Shown here: piece by piece, positions 26,401 through 40,017 of the stretch
How positions within the stretch are numbered: position 1 is the first letter of the stretch
Layout of the letters: each line of letters starts with the position of its first letter
NCBI RefSeq assembly: GCF_000003815.2
Contig: NC_049982.1
Coordinates: 10,129,947 to 10,193,946, forward strand
Direction: 5' to 3'
DNA from: Branchiostoma floridae
Lineage: Eukaryota; Chordata; Leptocardii; Amphioxiformes; Branchiostomatidae
DNA length: 64,000 bases
Notes under the pieces: generated by a model
Database searches by the model: none
Seen by the model: only the letters and a program-made list of their open reading frames with translations
What the model was told of the DNA's origin: nothing
Translations under genes and position numbers: made by a program

Positions 26401-27055
26401 CCTTACAAAATGCATTAACTGCGTCTGCCCGCCTGGTTTACTCGAGGGGACGTTTTACTTTTAGATCCTTACAACTGACCTACTGGTGGTAGATTCACGG
26501 CCAACAGCAATAAACAGTCGCAGTGTTAGCAGTGTTGACACATCTTCGAACTTAGGACTAGTTTTCGGACAGGCTACTCTTCTGGTTAGTGTTTTTCCGT
26601 ATACTTGGAGGGTAGAAATGTGACAGTATTACTAATGTTGGTATTCGTATTTGGTAAATAAATAAAAGAACAGCTATACCGAGACAACATTTTCCTTGAC
26701 TGAATAAGCGCAGAATGGATGCTAAAATGTTGCTCTTTACTCAGCAAATAGTCAAATATAACAATTCGTGGTCTCTACTTCTAGAAATGATGTTGCTACT
26801 GGTCTAGAGCAATGAAGTTGATAATAACAATGTTCCTGTTGATCGTTGGCAACTTGCCCCAGAACAGTTTGTATATCGAGACATTTAATGGCGCTCAGTC
26901 ACATATAATCGACAGTTTGATGTCGTTATCCCGACCTCCAGGGCCCTACCTACACAAGCAGCGAAGATTTACTGACCTGATTTGCCCACTCCCATCTTCC
27001 CCGACACAACCAGCTTCGCTTCGGTAGCCTTGCAGTCCGAGCCTCGCCGGTTCAT
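20431..27055 (-). CDS. RERG-like small GTPase, paralogue B
   Basis: Four coding exons on the minus strand (26977-27055, 25132-25188, 21112-21194, 20431-20838) give 208 residues. G1 is GKMGVGKS (19-26), G3 DTAGQ (66-70), G4 NKTD, G5 SAL. The C-terminal [20 protein letters not shown] closely follows paralogue A and RERG, and no CAAX box is present. The middle exons are 57 and 83 nt, the same sizes and phases as in paralogue A, so the two genes arose by tandem duplication with structure kept. The first coding exon begins at an acceptor (ttttcag before 27070), so a non-coding 5' exon must lie further upstream. Introns are larger than in A; the 3.9-kb intron carries a fold-back element and a poly-C run. 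Met replaces the Ras Gly12 equivalent here too. Confidence 0.9.
20983..21005. repeat. (CAA)n microsatellite
   Basis: About eight perfect CAA units in the 273-nt intron between the last two coding exons of GTPase paralogue B. Confidence 0.8.
23907..23924. repeat. Poly-C run of 18
   Basis: Eighteen consecutive C bases in a C-rich stretch within the large intron of GTPase paralogue B. The length is likely variable and error-prone. Confidence 0.8.
24327..24541. mobile_element. Nested fold-back MITE, about 215 bp
   Basis: Terminal inverted repeats agcagaggtta (24327-24337) and taacctctgct (24531-24541) bound the element. Inside, the motif agaaagcccgat with its reverse complement occurs three times (near 24338, 24394 and 24480), so the DNA can form two alternative hairpins. 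The central hairpin pairs ctattttgtatcg with tacaatacaaaatag around a short loop. No coding capacity is seen. This fits a non-autonomous DNA transposon; no clear target duplication could be fixed. Confidence 0.7.
25189..26976. other. First coding intron of GTPase paralogue B
   Basis: 1.8 kb with no exon, RNA gene or repeat that I can support. Short open frames (for example 25731-26012 on the minus strand) have no family match. Confidence 0.4.
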
Positions 27056-27070
27056 CTTACTTTTAGACCC

Positions 27071-30000
27071 CTGAAAAACAGGAAAAGCATGAAGAACACC
27101 TTTCAACTATCAACAACATCAACATTTCGATGATGTAAACTTCCAAGTTCAGGCTAAGTTCATCTGCTTGTTTGCCACACCCCCTCTCCCCACTCGGGCC
27201 GTCCGCACGTCACCAGGTTTCAGGGGACTCCATTTAGAACAACAACATGTGGAAATGTCGCTGACAAATGCGCTAATCCATCGACATGAGATCGCCTTAG
27301 ATATCAGAACAGTGTCCCGGATAGATAGCAGCACAACAAGCCTTCAGAACAGAACGGGGAGGTAGTTGAGGGGACTCTGCTGAACAGAGGAGGGGAGGGT
27401 ACATAGGGAGGGGTGACGGTGGTTGTCCAAAGATCCTACCCCTTCTCCGTGCTGCTCTTCCTCTCGTCTCGCCTTCCCTGTGTTGTTCATCGGATGAGCG
27501 GGACTGAACGCCAAGGTCACAACTCCAGAACTTCAAACTTGACAGACAGCGCATCTAGCTAGAGATTAGACATCAGCGCCGAAACGTCGGTCCTGATCGT
27601 GTTCTCACGGAGGCTACGTTGTGCTAAGTACATGATCTATAGCCAGGGCTGCTTACAGAGTGTCACGTCGGTCGCCATGACAAGTGGCAGGCATCCAGCA
27701 CACATCCACACACACAGATGGTTCTACTTCTCCCGGCCTCTGATCTTACAATTGTACTTTCATGCCTTGTTGGACTGAAGAGTTATGGCAGAACGCAACA
27801 GAATGGAAGTACAGAAAGTGACCCAATAAAACTAAGGGAAAGGTTAGTCCTTCTTTAAGCTATTTTGTGGAGTGTTAAACGGCCATACGGGTCAACAGTC
27901 TCCCACAGTGTTTCTATACGATACAGAATAGAAACAAAATATATAGAGATTAAAAAAAAAGCTGCACTGGAAAAGGCTGTACTGTAGAGGAGGGTGTGAA
28001 TAGAAAGATAGATGGCGGTATGTTTTAGCTACCGAAGCATATGTTTCTGGCAAATAAGCGAAATATAAGTTCAAAAAGACCATAACAACTATTGGATCAT
28101 CCCCAGAAGAAGAAAATAGTCGTTAAAAATAAAACTCCCCTGGCCCAGTAAAATTGGTCGTTAACTAGATACCATGCTAACACGAACCAGACGTGAACTG
28201 TGATGGCCAAGGCCGGAGGACAACTGATGACCATATACCACCGGGTATGGTCCTACGTACGACATTCTCAGGATTCGATAATATATTACACACAAAATCA
28301 TCGTAAATTTTGAAAATGATGCATTCAGTAAAGGGCAGACTTTTTTGATGAGGTAATTCCCTGCAAAGTAAAACCGGTACAGTGTGTGGTGTTAGAGCGT
28401 AGCTCAGCAAACCACAGATGCAAATATAGTTCATGTGCACTTAATCATGCCGTCCGACTTATAAACACACAAAAATGTGACGTGATTAATTATGTACCCA
28501 TACAAATGTAGGTTTGAAAGAACTGCTAGGTCAGTCAGAGACCTAGCTACACTTCGGCCATTACATGGCCCTATAACAACAAACACTGCTCTATATTTAC
28601 TACACCGTGCATTGTAATCAGTTACAAAGAACAGCAGAAGATATCTTGTCCACGGTCAATTAGAGGGCATGGTGTACTACAAAGAATGGTTTGTATTGAG
28701 TACTGGTCTTGAATATGCGACAAAAATCTATAACTTATGGATTTACCTCAGGTTTATTTAACTTGACCCTGTTTTCTTTGGTGAATGGTCTCCTGCTGAT
28801 TTGAGAGTTTATCTGAGCTAAACCCGCTGGTCAAAACATGGGGCTGCAGACGACACATTGAATTCAGACAGAGCGGGAAGGCGGGGCCGCGGTTTTGACC
28901 CAACTCTCCGGCGCCCTCGACGTTAGAGGCCCGCCCACCAAATCAATTTCCGACTCCCTACATACTCCCTGACAGGATCAGCTGCCCTCTCTGCAGACGA
29001 TAAAAGCACCAAACCCTTGGAGGCAAATGCAACATTTGAATTGTTCGATAGAATAAACAATTCTAGAGGATTTTTCTGCAAAAACAGAAGACTACTTCAC
29101 CTTTGAAATCCGTCCTCAAACAACCGTCGATAATGCCTGTGACCTTTGGAAATGTTGCCGTCCTCTCGACTCCTCAAGGCTTGGCCTCCAGGCTTTATCA
29201 CCAGGGCACAAAGTCAGCACGTAGATATCCTTTGTATTTGGTGAACTCCCGAGTCCAAATTCAGCAGAAATACCGTTCCACCAGTTTGTCTTCAGGTATT
29301 AGCCACGGAGAGCTTCGAGTGCACACACTCTCCCTCCAAAAGAAAAGAGCCCAGTGCCCATCGTTCTGGGAATAAAACTCGAGTAGTTCCTGTATTGAAT
29401 GCGTGTGTTCCGCGCTCGTGTACTCACTCACTACTTGAACCTAGCGCCCTTTACAACGCCCTTTGTACGCTGGAAAATTTCACGCCAAATTGCAATCTTT
29501 TTTTTGAAGCCGCGGCAATAAAAGGCCTTCTGCCGGGCGGCTGCCTGCGTTTTACGGGTGAATAGGTATTCGACGTATCTTGATTGATATTCTGAGGACG
29601 TAGATGTGGTATAGTATAAATACGATCGAGGTTGCTGTAAGAGACCGACTATAATTACATAGACGTGGTACCTATTGCAGACTTGCTTTATACATGTAGG
29701 ACATGTGTCAGTACTGACTGGTCACGATCTGTGCGAAAGAAATAGTAGTAAGTGCGAAGGAATCATCAAAAGGAAATATCATAAGGCAAAATAACATTTC
29801 AATTGGCTAACGTTAAGCCCGGGTGAAGGCTTCGGAAAAAAGTACAGAGTGCAGTTCCTGAAAGAAACTAGCCGACATAGTGGATACACCTGAACTTGAC
29901 ATAAAGGAAGAATGAAACGTACATGAAAAGTACGTAAGTCCTGTTATCTTTCAGTCAAACCTAGCGTAAGGAACCCATGCCGTTGATAAATATTAACAAT

Positions 30001-30729
30001 AAAATATCCCTAGATATGACTGATATGCGAAGAAACGTCAATCAGATGGCCCTAGCCGTTCGGTGGTCTAAATACGTATTCCATATGTCAGGCGTGAGAT
30101 CCATGTTTTTGTTAGGAATTGACATAATAAACCATCATGTATGTTTTACCCACGGATGATTTGTTTCGGCGAACATCTGACTGTGACCAGATTTATGAAT
30201 AATGGAAGTGTTGATTGATAGATGCGTAAAATAAAGAAGCAGTATTAGGTTATTGGAATGTCTGAAGTTTTTAGTGACAAAAGTCCCGTCTTTAAATAAT
30301 TGATATAGGTGTGTAGTTTCGGCAGTCCAGGAAAAATTTATTCTTATTGGGATCCTTCAGGGTACAAACACGTGAACAGCACTTTAAAGCCAGCTATGCA
30401 AGGAACATTGGGTAAAATACAACTTAATATAGTCAGTAAGGAACTTTTGTTTTTTCACGAAACATTCATTTTAGGGTAATCCAATCCTCAGCAATGTACG
30501 CCCAGATGTATGTAGACCGCAGCAGGCTGAGGAGGCCGTGAACCTTGAACCTGCCTGGCCAGTGTTGATGCAAACTGATGGGTACAAGCTGCGCACTGTC
30601 ACGTCAGAGACGGGGCCAGACCTGGCCATTTGTAACAGATAAGGTGCTGACACCTCCAAGTGGTAATTCTTACACGCTCCGACAGGTGTAGGCAGCGGGG
30701 AGTCAATGTAAGGCTCTTCCAGACTTAGC
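27071..30729. other. Upstream region of GTPase paralogue B
   Basis: Should contain the non-coding first exon and promoter of paralogue B, because its coding exon starts at an acceptor. I cannot place that exon. A 90-codon frame at 29103-29375 has no recognisable homology. A GC-richer patch around 28880-28950 is the only compositional change noticed. Confidence 0.4.
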
Positions 30730-31085
30730 TTGCTGAAAAATGTTCTTAAAGCTAGTCCTTCGTTTTCGCACTCTCACCATGGAATTAACTTAATATCCAA
30801 TTGGCAAAATAGGGTGATGCGTATAATTTCCAAGAGGATTGGGTCACCTATAGAGCTACATTCTTTACCCGTATCGCAACTTTTTTTGAGGCAGCAAAGA
30901 GATCTGTACCCATTATAAATACTAACAATTGCCAATTAGCAAAACAGGATGATACATGTAATTTTTTAGAGGATTGGGCCAACTACATATATATAGAGAG
31001 AAAATTACATTTGTTTACCCGTTAATGTTTGGCAGCCTTTTTTCAGGCAAAAAAAAAGAGGTCTATACCCATTGAATATTAACAT
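30730..31085 (+). repeat. Decayed retroelement-like fragment, tandemly repeated
   Basis: A frame at 30730-30918 encodes NWQNRVMRIISKRIGSP followed by LPVSQLFLRQQRDLYPL, which resembles the conserved end of the reverse-transcriptase region of non-LTR retrotransposons (Q-N-R-x-M-R-I-I-S type). A second, diverged copy follows from about 30928: ccaattagcaaaacaggatga matches ccaattggcaaaatagggtga, and gaggtctatacccatt matches gagatctgtacccatt. The second copy is no longer open. The domain call rests on a short motif. Confidence 0.4.
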
Positions 31086-32007
31086 TAGGGAGGAGGAAGC
31101 AGACGATACCACACTCCCACCCTTCCAGCTGAGCACACCGCCTGCCAGTAGTACTTCGTTCAGGATCAGGAAATCCTCGATTCATTTGTTTAAAAAGGGC
31201 CAAATGATGACTTAAGAAAACAGATAAAAATACATGTCTGTCAGCCAAGTTCAAGCTCATGGCGTTAAGTTTCAAATTCCAAGGTAATCTAATTACCTCG
31301 TTAAAGTTATCTGGAGTATCCATCTCATAAACAGGCCGTTAACAACGACTATCGCCACATCTGAGTTCCACTCGGCTCTGTAGTCGCCATCGTTTGGCAG
31401 TTATTCAAAATGGCGATGAACAGACGACTGGCAGGAATTTCGATGAGATTACATTATCTGTAACGTTAGATAAGACGTGCTTTGCTTATTGCTGCAGAGG
31501 TCGCGGCACGTATTGTAGGTAAGGACAGACACCGTCAAGGCCATGCGTGTGACGGACAGGACCAGAGTGTGTGGTTTGTGTCCTGACCTGAGACTAATTT
31601 GGACGCCCAGAGAAATCGCCTTCCACTGCAGACCAATTTAGAATTCCCTTTTAGCGAAATCAATAAATTGACTACCGGGAGCGCGAGTGGGCGGATTCGC
31701 GTCCGTCTGTCCTTCATAGTGCGAGATGGAGTAAAATCACAATGGCTATAATACATAGCGCGAGAAAAGGAATGACTTCGAATCCAGATTGATATATTTT
31801 CAACTAATTAGGGACATCCATGTTTGTACATGTACGTAGGTGTACAGTGCGCATGCCTCAACGAAAGAAGACAAGTGTGCAGTAGCAATGTTACACCCTA
31901 CAGTGTGTTACACCCCATCCCACTAGAGTGGCGACTTTGCAGTGGCCGCCCCGTGACATTCTAACAGCGACGTTCTGACAGCGAATTCTGTCTCTTCTTC
32001 TTCTTCT

Positions 32008-32080
<73 letters not shown>

Positions 32081-35000
32081 TTAATTAGGTCACAGCGACG
32101 TCGCGTCGCGGTCTGCGTCTAGTGGAATGTGCCGCAAGTTCATCGACTCATCCTATTCTCCAGTGAGAGTTAACACATAATATCACTGTGTGACTAGAAT
32201 GCTGCTGAAACTCAACGCCTCTCACCGTTAAGTTAAACCCAAGTGCGGAATCCACAAATCCTCAGTAGACCGTAAAACTCATGGCGCCGCCAGGACGTAA
32301 TGGCAGACTGCCCCGCCCGTGATACCGGTACCGACCTCATGTCTGAATACATCTAGATATCTAGATTTACTCCTGAACCGGTTGAGACATCTTTGTCAAA
32401 CTCTATCAGCGAGTACGCACTTTCTTTTAAATTGTTACAACATTTGTACTTCCCTGTGGCGTCATGACATTGGGTTACTGTAGCTTACGTCACTCTCGAT
32501 ACTTTTTGATTGGTAGTACTGGTATCTAGATACAATGTAGTGCCAAGGTAGCACATGAAGAGAGCGCTCTAGATGGAGAAAAGAAACTCACTTCCAACTA
32601 TTAAGCACACTTTTTGGGATACCCCCAACTTTAAATGAGAAGGGAATGAATGAAATGAAATGAATGGAATGCTAACAAATCTTACCCCCCAAAACGAGGA
32701 AGAGTATGACAGCCTATATTTTGGAAGCGCAAAAATCCTTGGTTGCAGGATAAAGACTGGCGAAATAGTATGCATGAGTACATATCAGGAATGGTAAAAG
32801 ACGGCCACCTTTGTTGTTGGTGTATCCTTATAGCAAAGCTAGTAGTTAGTGAATACACCATCTCCTGTTTTGTACACACACGGCTAATAAAGCACGTGGG
32901 ATAAGGTCGTGTTGATGTGTTTGTCGTGTCGCACTTTCAAGGTTGGTCGCTAATCCATGAATGGACCAGATCCACAAACAGTACAGATATACACTGGAAT
33001 GGCACACTTTTTCAGACGTCATGTTTCACCCTCTTAAGTATGACATTTTCTGTATCAATAGCAATGACCAAATGTTACGTTGTTAGGGAGTCTTCACGCT
33101 TGTGTTGATGAGACTAATGAATGGAAGAAAAGGGGTTATGAAGGGCGTACAGAACCATTTCCTTGAGCGAGTCCATCGCTCTCAGACTTATTCCATCAAC
33201 AGATACAGTTACCTGGAACCGGTTAGGGTCTAGTCGGATCTGAGGAAAGGTCCGCAGTGTCAAGAGAGGTTAATGACCCGTGACGAAAGGCTGGAGATAT
33301 ATGGTTACCATACGTACATATATAGTCATGCTACATGCACTAACCTTTACCAGGGATAAGGTAATCCAACCAAAATATATTTCTAAAATTCGAGATAAAT
33401 CATGACTGTAATCCTGCGGATATCGTTTATAAACTATTAAGCCAGGAACAAATTAGAAAAGGAAATATCTAGAGCACCTGGGAAAGAAACAATATGGTAG
33501 CCTTAATCACTGTGGGAAAATCGCAGATTCTATCTTGTAATAGCTAAAATTTTGTAGCTCCTTTCTTTCAAAGATTTGTCTTCCTAATTTTATAAAAATC
33601 AATATCTTGAAGCTAGCTATAGATTTGTTCAATAGAAAATATAATTTGATTCTAGGCAGTGGATAGCCGAAAATGGCGTATTTTAGAAATGTTCGTATTT
33701 CACGAATTTTATCACCGGGAGCACCACCCGAGAGACGTCATTTGCCATGATTCCTATTCTTACTAAAAGCAATACTGCAATTGACATACCTTAGCTCCTA
33801 GATGTCGTCTAAAATGTGCCAACAAAAATATGGAGAACGTAGCCGCGCTGAGGTTTTTCTAAGCGTCGTACTTTACAATGTCTCGCCTCTCAATCCTACC
33901 AGGAATTGATTGTTCTTTTTTCTCCACCACCTACGTCATGATGGCGTCTGCAGACGACAGAATTGGTTACGGTCTCCTTGGTGATGACGTCAGAAGGAAA
34001 CACAGACCATTTGCCACCTGAGGCTATATTTGCAGAGAGCTCAGCTGGGCGCGTCAGGTAGATATTCCTTGCGTAGCGAAGCATTAAGCTTTCAATGCGA
34101 CGGCGTGTCTTTTTAAAGGTACCGGCTCTACGTTTTCAGACATTTAACCGAGAGTTTTTTATTCTCACTAAAATACATGGATGGTATTTTATAGCCTATT
34201 CCAACCCATGTCTTGCTAGGATTATTGCATAGTTAACCCCCGTAAGTTGGTAAAATTAGTTAATTAGATCAGCAAAACTTGACCTATTCTGTGCTGTGCT
34301 GCCCCAATCGATGCGGTTTGCTGCCAAACGCACTGGACTATCACATATATAAGGGCTCGGCAGGACAATGTTTTTTTAAGTGACGGCAAGGTTGTTAAGA
34401 GAATGCATCAAAGCAAGTGTACAATTTGTTTGAGTTATTTCTTAAGAAAATATCATCACTTCATTACAGGGAGGCACGTCACTAATGGATTTTCAAATAA
34501 AGTCTCAAAAAGTCTCTCAGTCTTCATTTCAACGTAATGTACTGTATTCGTTTTATATATTTTATCAGTTTTCATCTGATCTAAAGGGTATGTCAAGTGA
34601 CCTGAATGAAACGTCAACAACGGGTCACAATGCCCAGTCAGTTGGTATCAGCTCCCGTCTCGGTTGAAGTACGGCTAAATTGCCCCTGGTTATAGATGGA
34701 AATGGCTTCGTTCACACCTCTGAAGTCACCTCTGTTATACATACTTACAACTTGATCGACAACTTGTTGAATGATGTCTGTTTTCCTACTAAGGAAATGT
34801 GAACGACTAAACATAAGAAATACTTGCTCTAGAAGGTGAAGGTGGATTCAATTTCCAAAAACAGCAGCTTTCACTTAGCATGAACTGTCCAAACCGTCTG
34901 TCCGATTCCCCATTAGGCCACACACAGCAAAGTGATGTTTGCAATGTAGGGTTGACTAGTCTGACAAATAATTGTCCACTGTGTCAAAAACTGTCAAGGT

Positions 35001-38000
35001 CTGAGGAGAACCATGTTGAGAAAAGCTATGCACCACTGTGAAAATCTCGACCATAGAATGTCCTGTCCAAAAACACGAGACATCAAAACCGGGCGTCCTC
35101 ATGCAGTATCATGTAAAAAAAATCAGGGGCACATACTATATTTTGAAAACTTTTACTAACATACCATCATAAGAATCTCTTCACAGCTCTTTCTGATTCC
35201 TAGGCACACAAACACACAGCCAACACACTCCATCTTCTTTACATGCACACTCCTCCATAGAAAACTGCACGGCACGTGCACGCTGTTCGAAGACAGTACA
35301 CACTGTGTTAATACAGCAATGTTCAACCGACAAGCTTTACTCAACACTTTTCCAGGGGCGATTTTGTAATAGTAGCTTCATAATGAAGACATACACATCC
35401 AAATCAGCCACACTATTCACATTAATGGCGCTGTTGTAGGAATACAGACGTACCATAACCTCCACACCAATTTGCATCAGAATAATGTCATCTAAAACAG
35501 CAAAGCTCCGATATCAAAGGTAGGGAGATAGTACGGACATTTTATCAAGACGACAGAAGAATGGGCTAAAGCTATTCCCAACGATATCTCTATAGATATA
35601 CTTGTAGACGGAAACTACTATATGAAAGCTTCTTGCCAGCAGCAAACTAGTCGTGAGTACCAGTTTAATTTCTTAGATTCTTACGTGCAGATGGAATAAC
35701 CGATAGTAGGACGTTGTTTGGAAAAGAAACAGGCGAGACGTTATGTAATATTTGTATAATAGGTCCGCACTATGTGAGACCTTGTAACAACCGCCATAAC
35801 CAAATCACATCGTAGTCTTTGCATGAGGGAGATTTTGTGGCGGAAAAAAATCCACGGGATATACATACAGCTAGAATAATTAAGCTATGGAGCTATTGTA
35901 CGATAACGTAACGTTAATTAGATTACCTGCATTCTCGGAAATGCTACCACAAAGGCGCCTTGTGGGTTCTGCCCACCTGGTCCCGGAGACTACATGCACT
36001 CTTCACGACGATGTACCACGTACAGTTAGATCTACCGTCCACACAATGTCGGCGTAATCATCTGTGAACTCTCTGCCCCCACAAACCAAATAAACTTTTC
36101 TGGTTCCGGCCCGTCATTGTTACGCCAGAGATGTCAGACGGGTATGTGTGAAAATAAGCTAAGACATGGCTCAACCCTTACCGGGTTTACCTTACGAATT
36201 TTCACAGATAAACTGCGGTTAGGAGCGACACCATGTTATCTGGCGATTACACGGCCAATTGAGAGTTCTGCACTGATTTAAGGTTGTAATGTTTCGGGAC
36301 GTCTTTGAACGTGACCTACGCTTTAGTCCCCAGCGGCAAGGATATTTTGGCAATTTCCAATGACTTCCCCTTGCACGCGAACAGATATTCCATCGGGAAC
36401 GCTTCAGGCAAAATTCGGCACCCTTTCTAAGCTATGCTAACGCTCTATTCATCATAACATGCTCTATTGCAATGCACAGAAACACCATGCTTCTTTTGTA
36501 TTTTGATTTTAAGTCATAGTCTAAATGCGGCAAAACTCTATACCCATGCATGATCACAGACAACAAGTCATCTGTAAAATGACAACAAAATACCGCCGTG
36601 GTTACATCATATGAAAATGTTGGCTATTAGGACCTGTTTCCCATTTTGATTTACCCGCCGGCACCCGTCTTTATCCTCAAGGTTCTGATACCAGATCACG
36701 TATTTTACACGCTAGGATGTTTGGTTGAAGGCTTTACCGTTTACGGTGTTGTTGTAGACGACATTGTCTGCATAACTTTCCGAGAAAAACACAGAGACCG
36801 CAGAGAAACCAGTGGCTGTAGCCTTAGAATCATGTTGCCCCCTGGCGAAATTTAGGTCACCTGCACCGGCCTTGCGAACAGACCTTCTTTTTCTCTAATC
36901 AACCCTTTCTTATCGTACAGGCCATTTACAAGTCATTTGCGACCAACACATTCTTTGTGTGTTGTCAAATAGCCCAACTAATGGCTCAACTAGTGGTTTA
37001 GCTTGGCACATGATAGACGGATAGGGTTACCAACAATCGTGAATACCTTCAGCGCCTTGACCGCAATCAAGTTGTTGTGCACACAAGTTATCGTGTGATC
37101 GCGAAAATGGTCGTTGTAAAAGCATTCTCGTGTAAACTCGTACAGAGCAGTTTGAATTAGGAGATAAGAAGGAGTGACATTGTTTGCGAATGAAACGTGA
37201 GAAGATCGATCTGGGTTCTTATCACTGTGAGCTCTGTTGATTCGTTTGTATGTTGGCTTAAAGACACGAGACCTGGACGCCTGCCAGAAATACTGTTTAC
37301 TGATAGAAAACCTCCAGGAGCGCAGCACATCTTATGTCTTAACAAATACTTGGAAGCATATGAAAAAATAACGCGAAATCTTGGACAGCATATTTTTTTT
37401 CTTCTTGACCTATTAATGCAACAATGAAACACATGACTACAGCATAGACTTATGATGCTGCTGCTGATGGACGTATAGAAATATCTGACTTATGTATACG
37501 AATATCTGCCTAAGTCATAATACGAATGACCTAAATTACGGATTTTGTATAAAAGGACCACCGCAAGGTTTCCTCTGGCCGGACTTACCGATAGTTCGAA
37601 TCAATAGATAATCAAAACATAACCTTATCGTCGGAACTGGGCCAGGATTTAGACCACAAGTTGTGCCTCCAAAATAGCTGCATGTACGTGTCCATGTACG
37701 TGAACTATTGACATTCTAATGTACATGCGAAGGACATACAAGACAAACATAATACGCAGTGCCAGATAAACTCTCACCCAGTTACTATGGCGTGTGCCTC
37801 CCGTTTTCTGTGCTGTTTATTACGCACATAAAAAAGCTCATAATAGATGGATAGTGTTGTCAAATGAAATAATGTAACGTTATACCAAAGATTTCTATCC
37901 TGACCTATTGCAAGACACCATAAAAGAGCACACATTTATGAATGCGCTAATCATAATTCCAGCTTTTATGATTCGTGAACGTAAGAAGGCGCACTGTCAC

Positions 38001-40017
38001 GAACCTTTGACAACTTAGAGTGCCGGACAGTCTTCAAAGGTGACCCATACCATTTTAATATTACTTCAAAGCGGGTTATTTATTTTGTACTTATACTCAA
38101 TTACAGAGTTGTGCATAGAACGCCTGTTTAGCAGGTACTTCTTTGATGTTTTGTCAGTCGAGCTGACAAAAGACGACACGCTCCGCTTCACACCGGTGTC
38201 CGTTGGTCAGATATACTATTGTTGAACTGTCAGGCAACTTTGAAGGCGTGATGCTTACATCTTTCAGCAAATTTGAACAGCACGGCTATCTTCTGAGCTG
38301 TGCTAATTAATTTGCCATAGGATACGTTGGAAGTGAACCATGTTGATGTACACTGAATGTAGATCGATCGTGTTAACATCGATTTACAATCATCTCATTG
38401 TTTTGGGTTGTAGTAGGAAATATCACCCCTCCTTTAGGTATTTTATAGAGGCTACTTAAGCCATGTGTGACTTATAAAAACTAGATTGACATTAATAGTA
38501 GATCCGGGCTCAGCGAGTAACAACCTATACTGTAATTCTCATAGCAATATCATTATCATAATGATAAATTTCTAAAGATCTACCCATTACTAGTTAGCAA
38601 CGTTACTGAAAATACGTTCAGATATCATAAAACTATAGAAATGGGTAACATGTTACCCTGGGTTTTGTATTCGACCCTGGCATCAGTAGGACATCGCTAG
38701 CTATGGTTAATTTGGTTAGAAATATATATGTGCTGTTAAGAAGTGTTGAATTGTGGCCCATGAAATGTTGTGACTCTTTGTAGCAACTATACATACATAC
38801 ATATTGTGTTAGAAATTGTACTAAACATTTTTAATTACCTTCGTTCTTGTACTCTCAAAAGGGTCATCCATTGTTGATCTCCGATGTCCGACAAATTTTC
38901 ACTAGATGCACTGCTTGATATCCAGGTACGGGAGGTATGTCTGTGAACTCTACAAATCAAACGTGGCTCTGCAGAGTCAACGTTGCCGGATCCAGACGAT
39001 ATTCAGCCTCACACAGGTACGCAGAGGCATGAAAGCCGCTGCCCTAACCGCCGGATTCCAAAGTCTACATTACTCAGTGACCCGTTCAGCGTGATGCTTT
39101 TACATATGAACTCCAGACTAAATGACGATAAATTACTGCATTCACTTTGACACCTTGTCTGCCAACAATGCAAAGGTCTGCACTATGTAAATAAGAACTA
39201 TTTTTCTACCCTGATAAATATACAGCTATTACTCTTTCGGATTATTCCACTCCAGTTGCAAGGGGTAATTTATACAAGACATAACTTTAATCAGCCTCGG
39301 TACGTCACATAACGATCATATACACGGTATATACACGGTGTACATAATAGTTAAAGAGGACACTAAAAATGTTGTCTCTCTGATAATTAAGTTGTCTTAT
39401 TCAGTTTATATTCGCTAAACAAAAACTTTGGCTTGGTCCCTATATGTCATACAAGTGGACTGTGCCTTGTCCGACTTAATAGCCTGCCCTCCATCCGGGA
39501 CTCTGTATCAAGGGAAACGTGATTTCCTTACGTTTCAACAGGTGGGCAAACAAACATAGCTTTGTTGGGACCTGTGAGGGTGACAAAAGGTAGGACTTAA
39601 ATAGCGGAAGCCGGCCAGTGCAATAGATCTGGATTACGTTGACAGTCCGTAATGGTAAAACGGTGTCAGAGCGCCCTGGGTGTAACATTACCCCCGAGTT
39701 ACGGAGAGTCGGTCGGAGAATGGTGGGAAGGGGGCAGCTGACGAAGTGACCTTTGTTTCCCTGTCGGAAGGTCCTTTTCTAACAATAGCCATAGAAAGGA
39801 TCTTTTTATAACAACCTATTAATATCTTGTTTTGATAAGTCTCATTATGGCGACCTGACCAGATAATGGAGATCAGACTGATAAGGTGACATCCAGCAGG
39901 ACTCTATATGACAGCAGGATCTTTGGCCATACATTTGTACCAAATAATGTGCTGTAATTCTGTATCACGCTACCGTAGCTACCAAAGGATTACCGGACTT
40001 CAGTGGAGTGTATTTTA
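31086..40017. other. Gene-poor intergenic stretch
   Basis: About 9 kb with no supported exon or RNA gene. Open frames are all under about 115 codons, AT-rich and without splice context or homology I know. The one defined structure is the 68-bp palindrome at 32008-32075. Distal regulatory elements could be here, but I cannot see them from one sequence. Confidence 0.45.
32008..32075. repeat. 68-bp perfect palindrome (CT)n(AT)n(AG)n
   Basis: A CT repeat runs into an AT repeat and then an AG repeat. Every base from 32008 pairs with its partner down from 32075, giving a perfect inverted repeat centred between 32041 and 32042. Preceded by CTT repeats. Such DNA can extrude a cruciform and is unstable. 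Confidence 0.9.

Noticed and set aside
29103-29375. 90-codon plus-strand frame
   Set aside because: No known motif and no supporting splice or regulatory signal.
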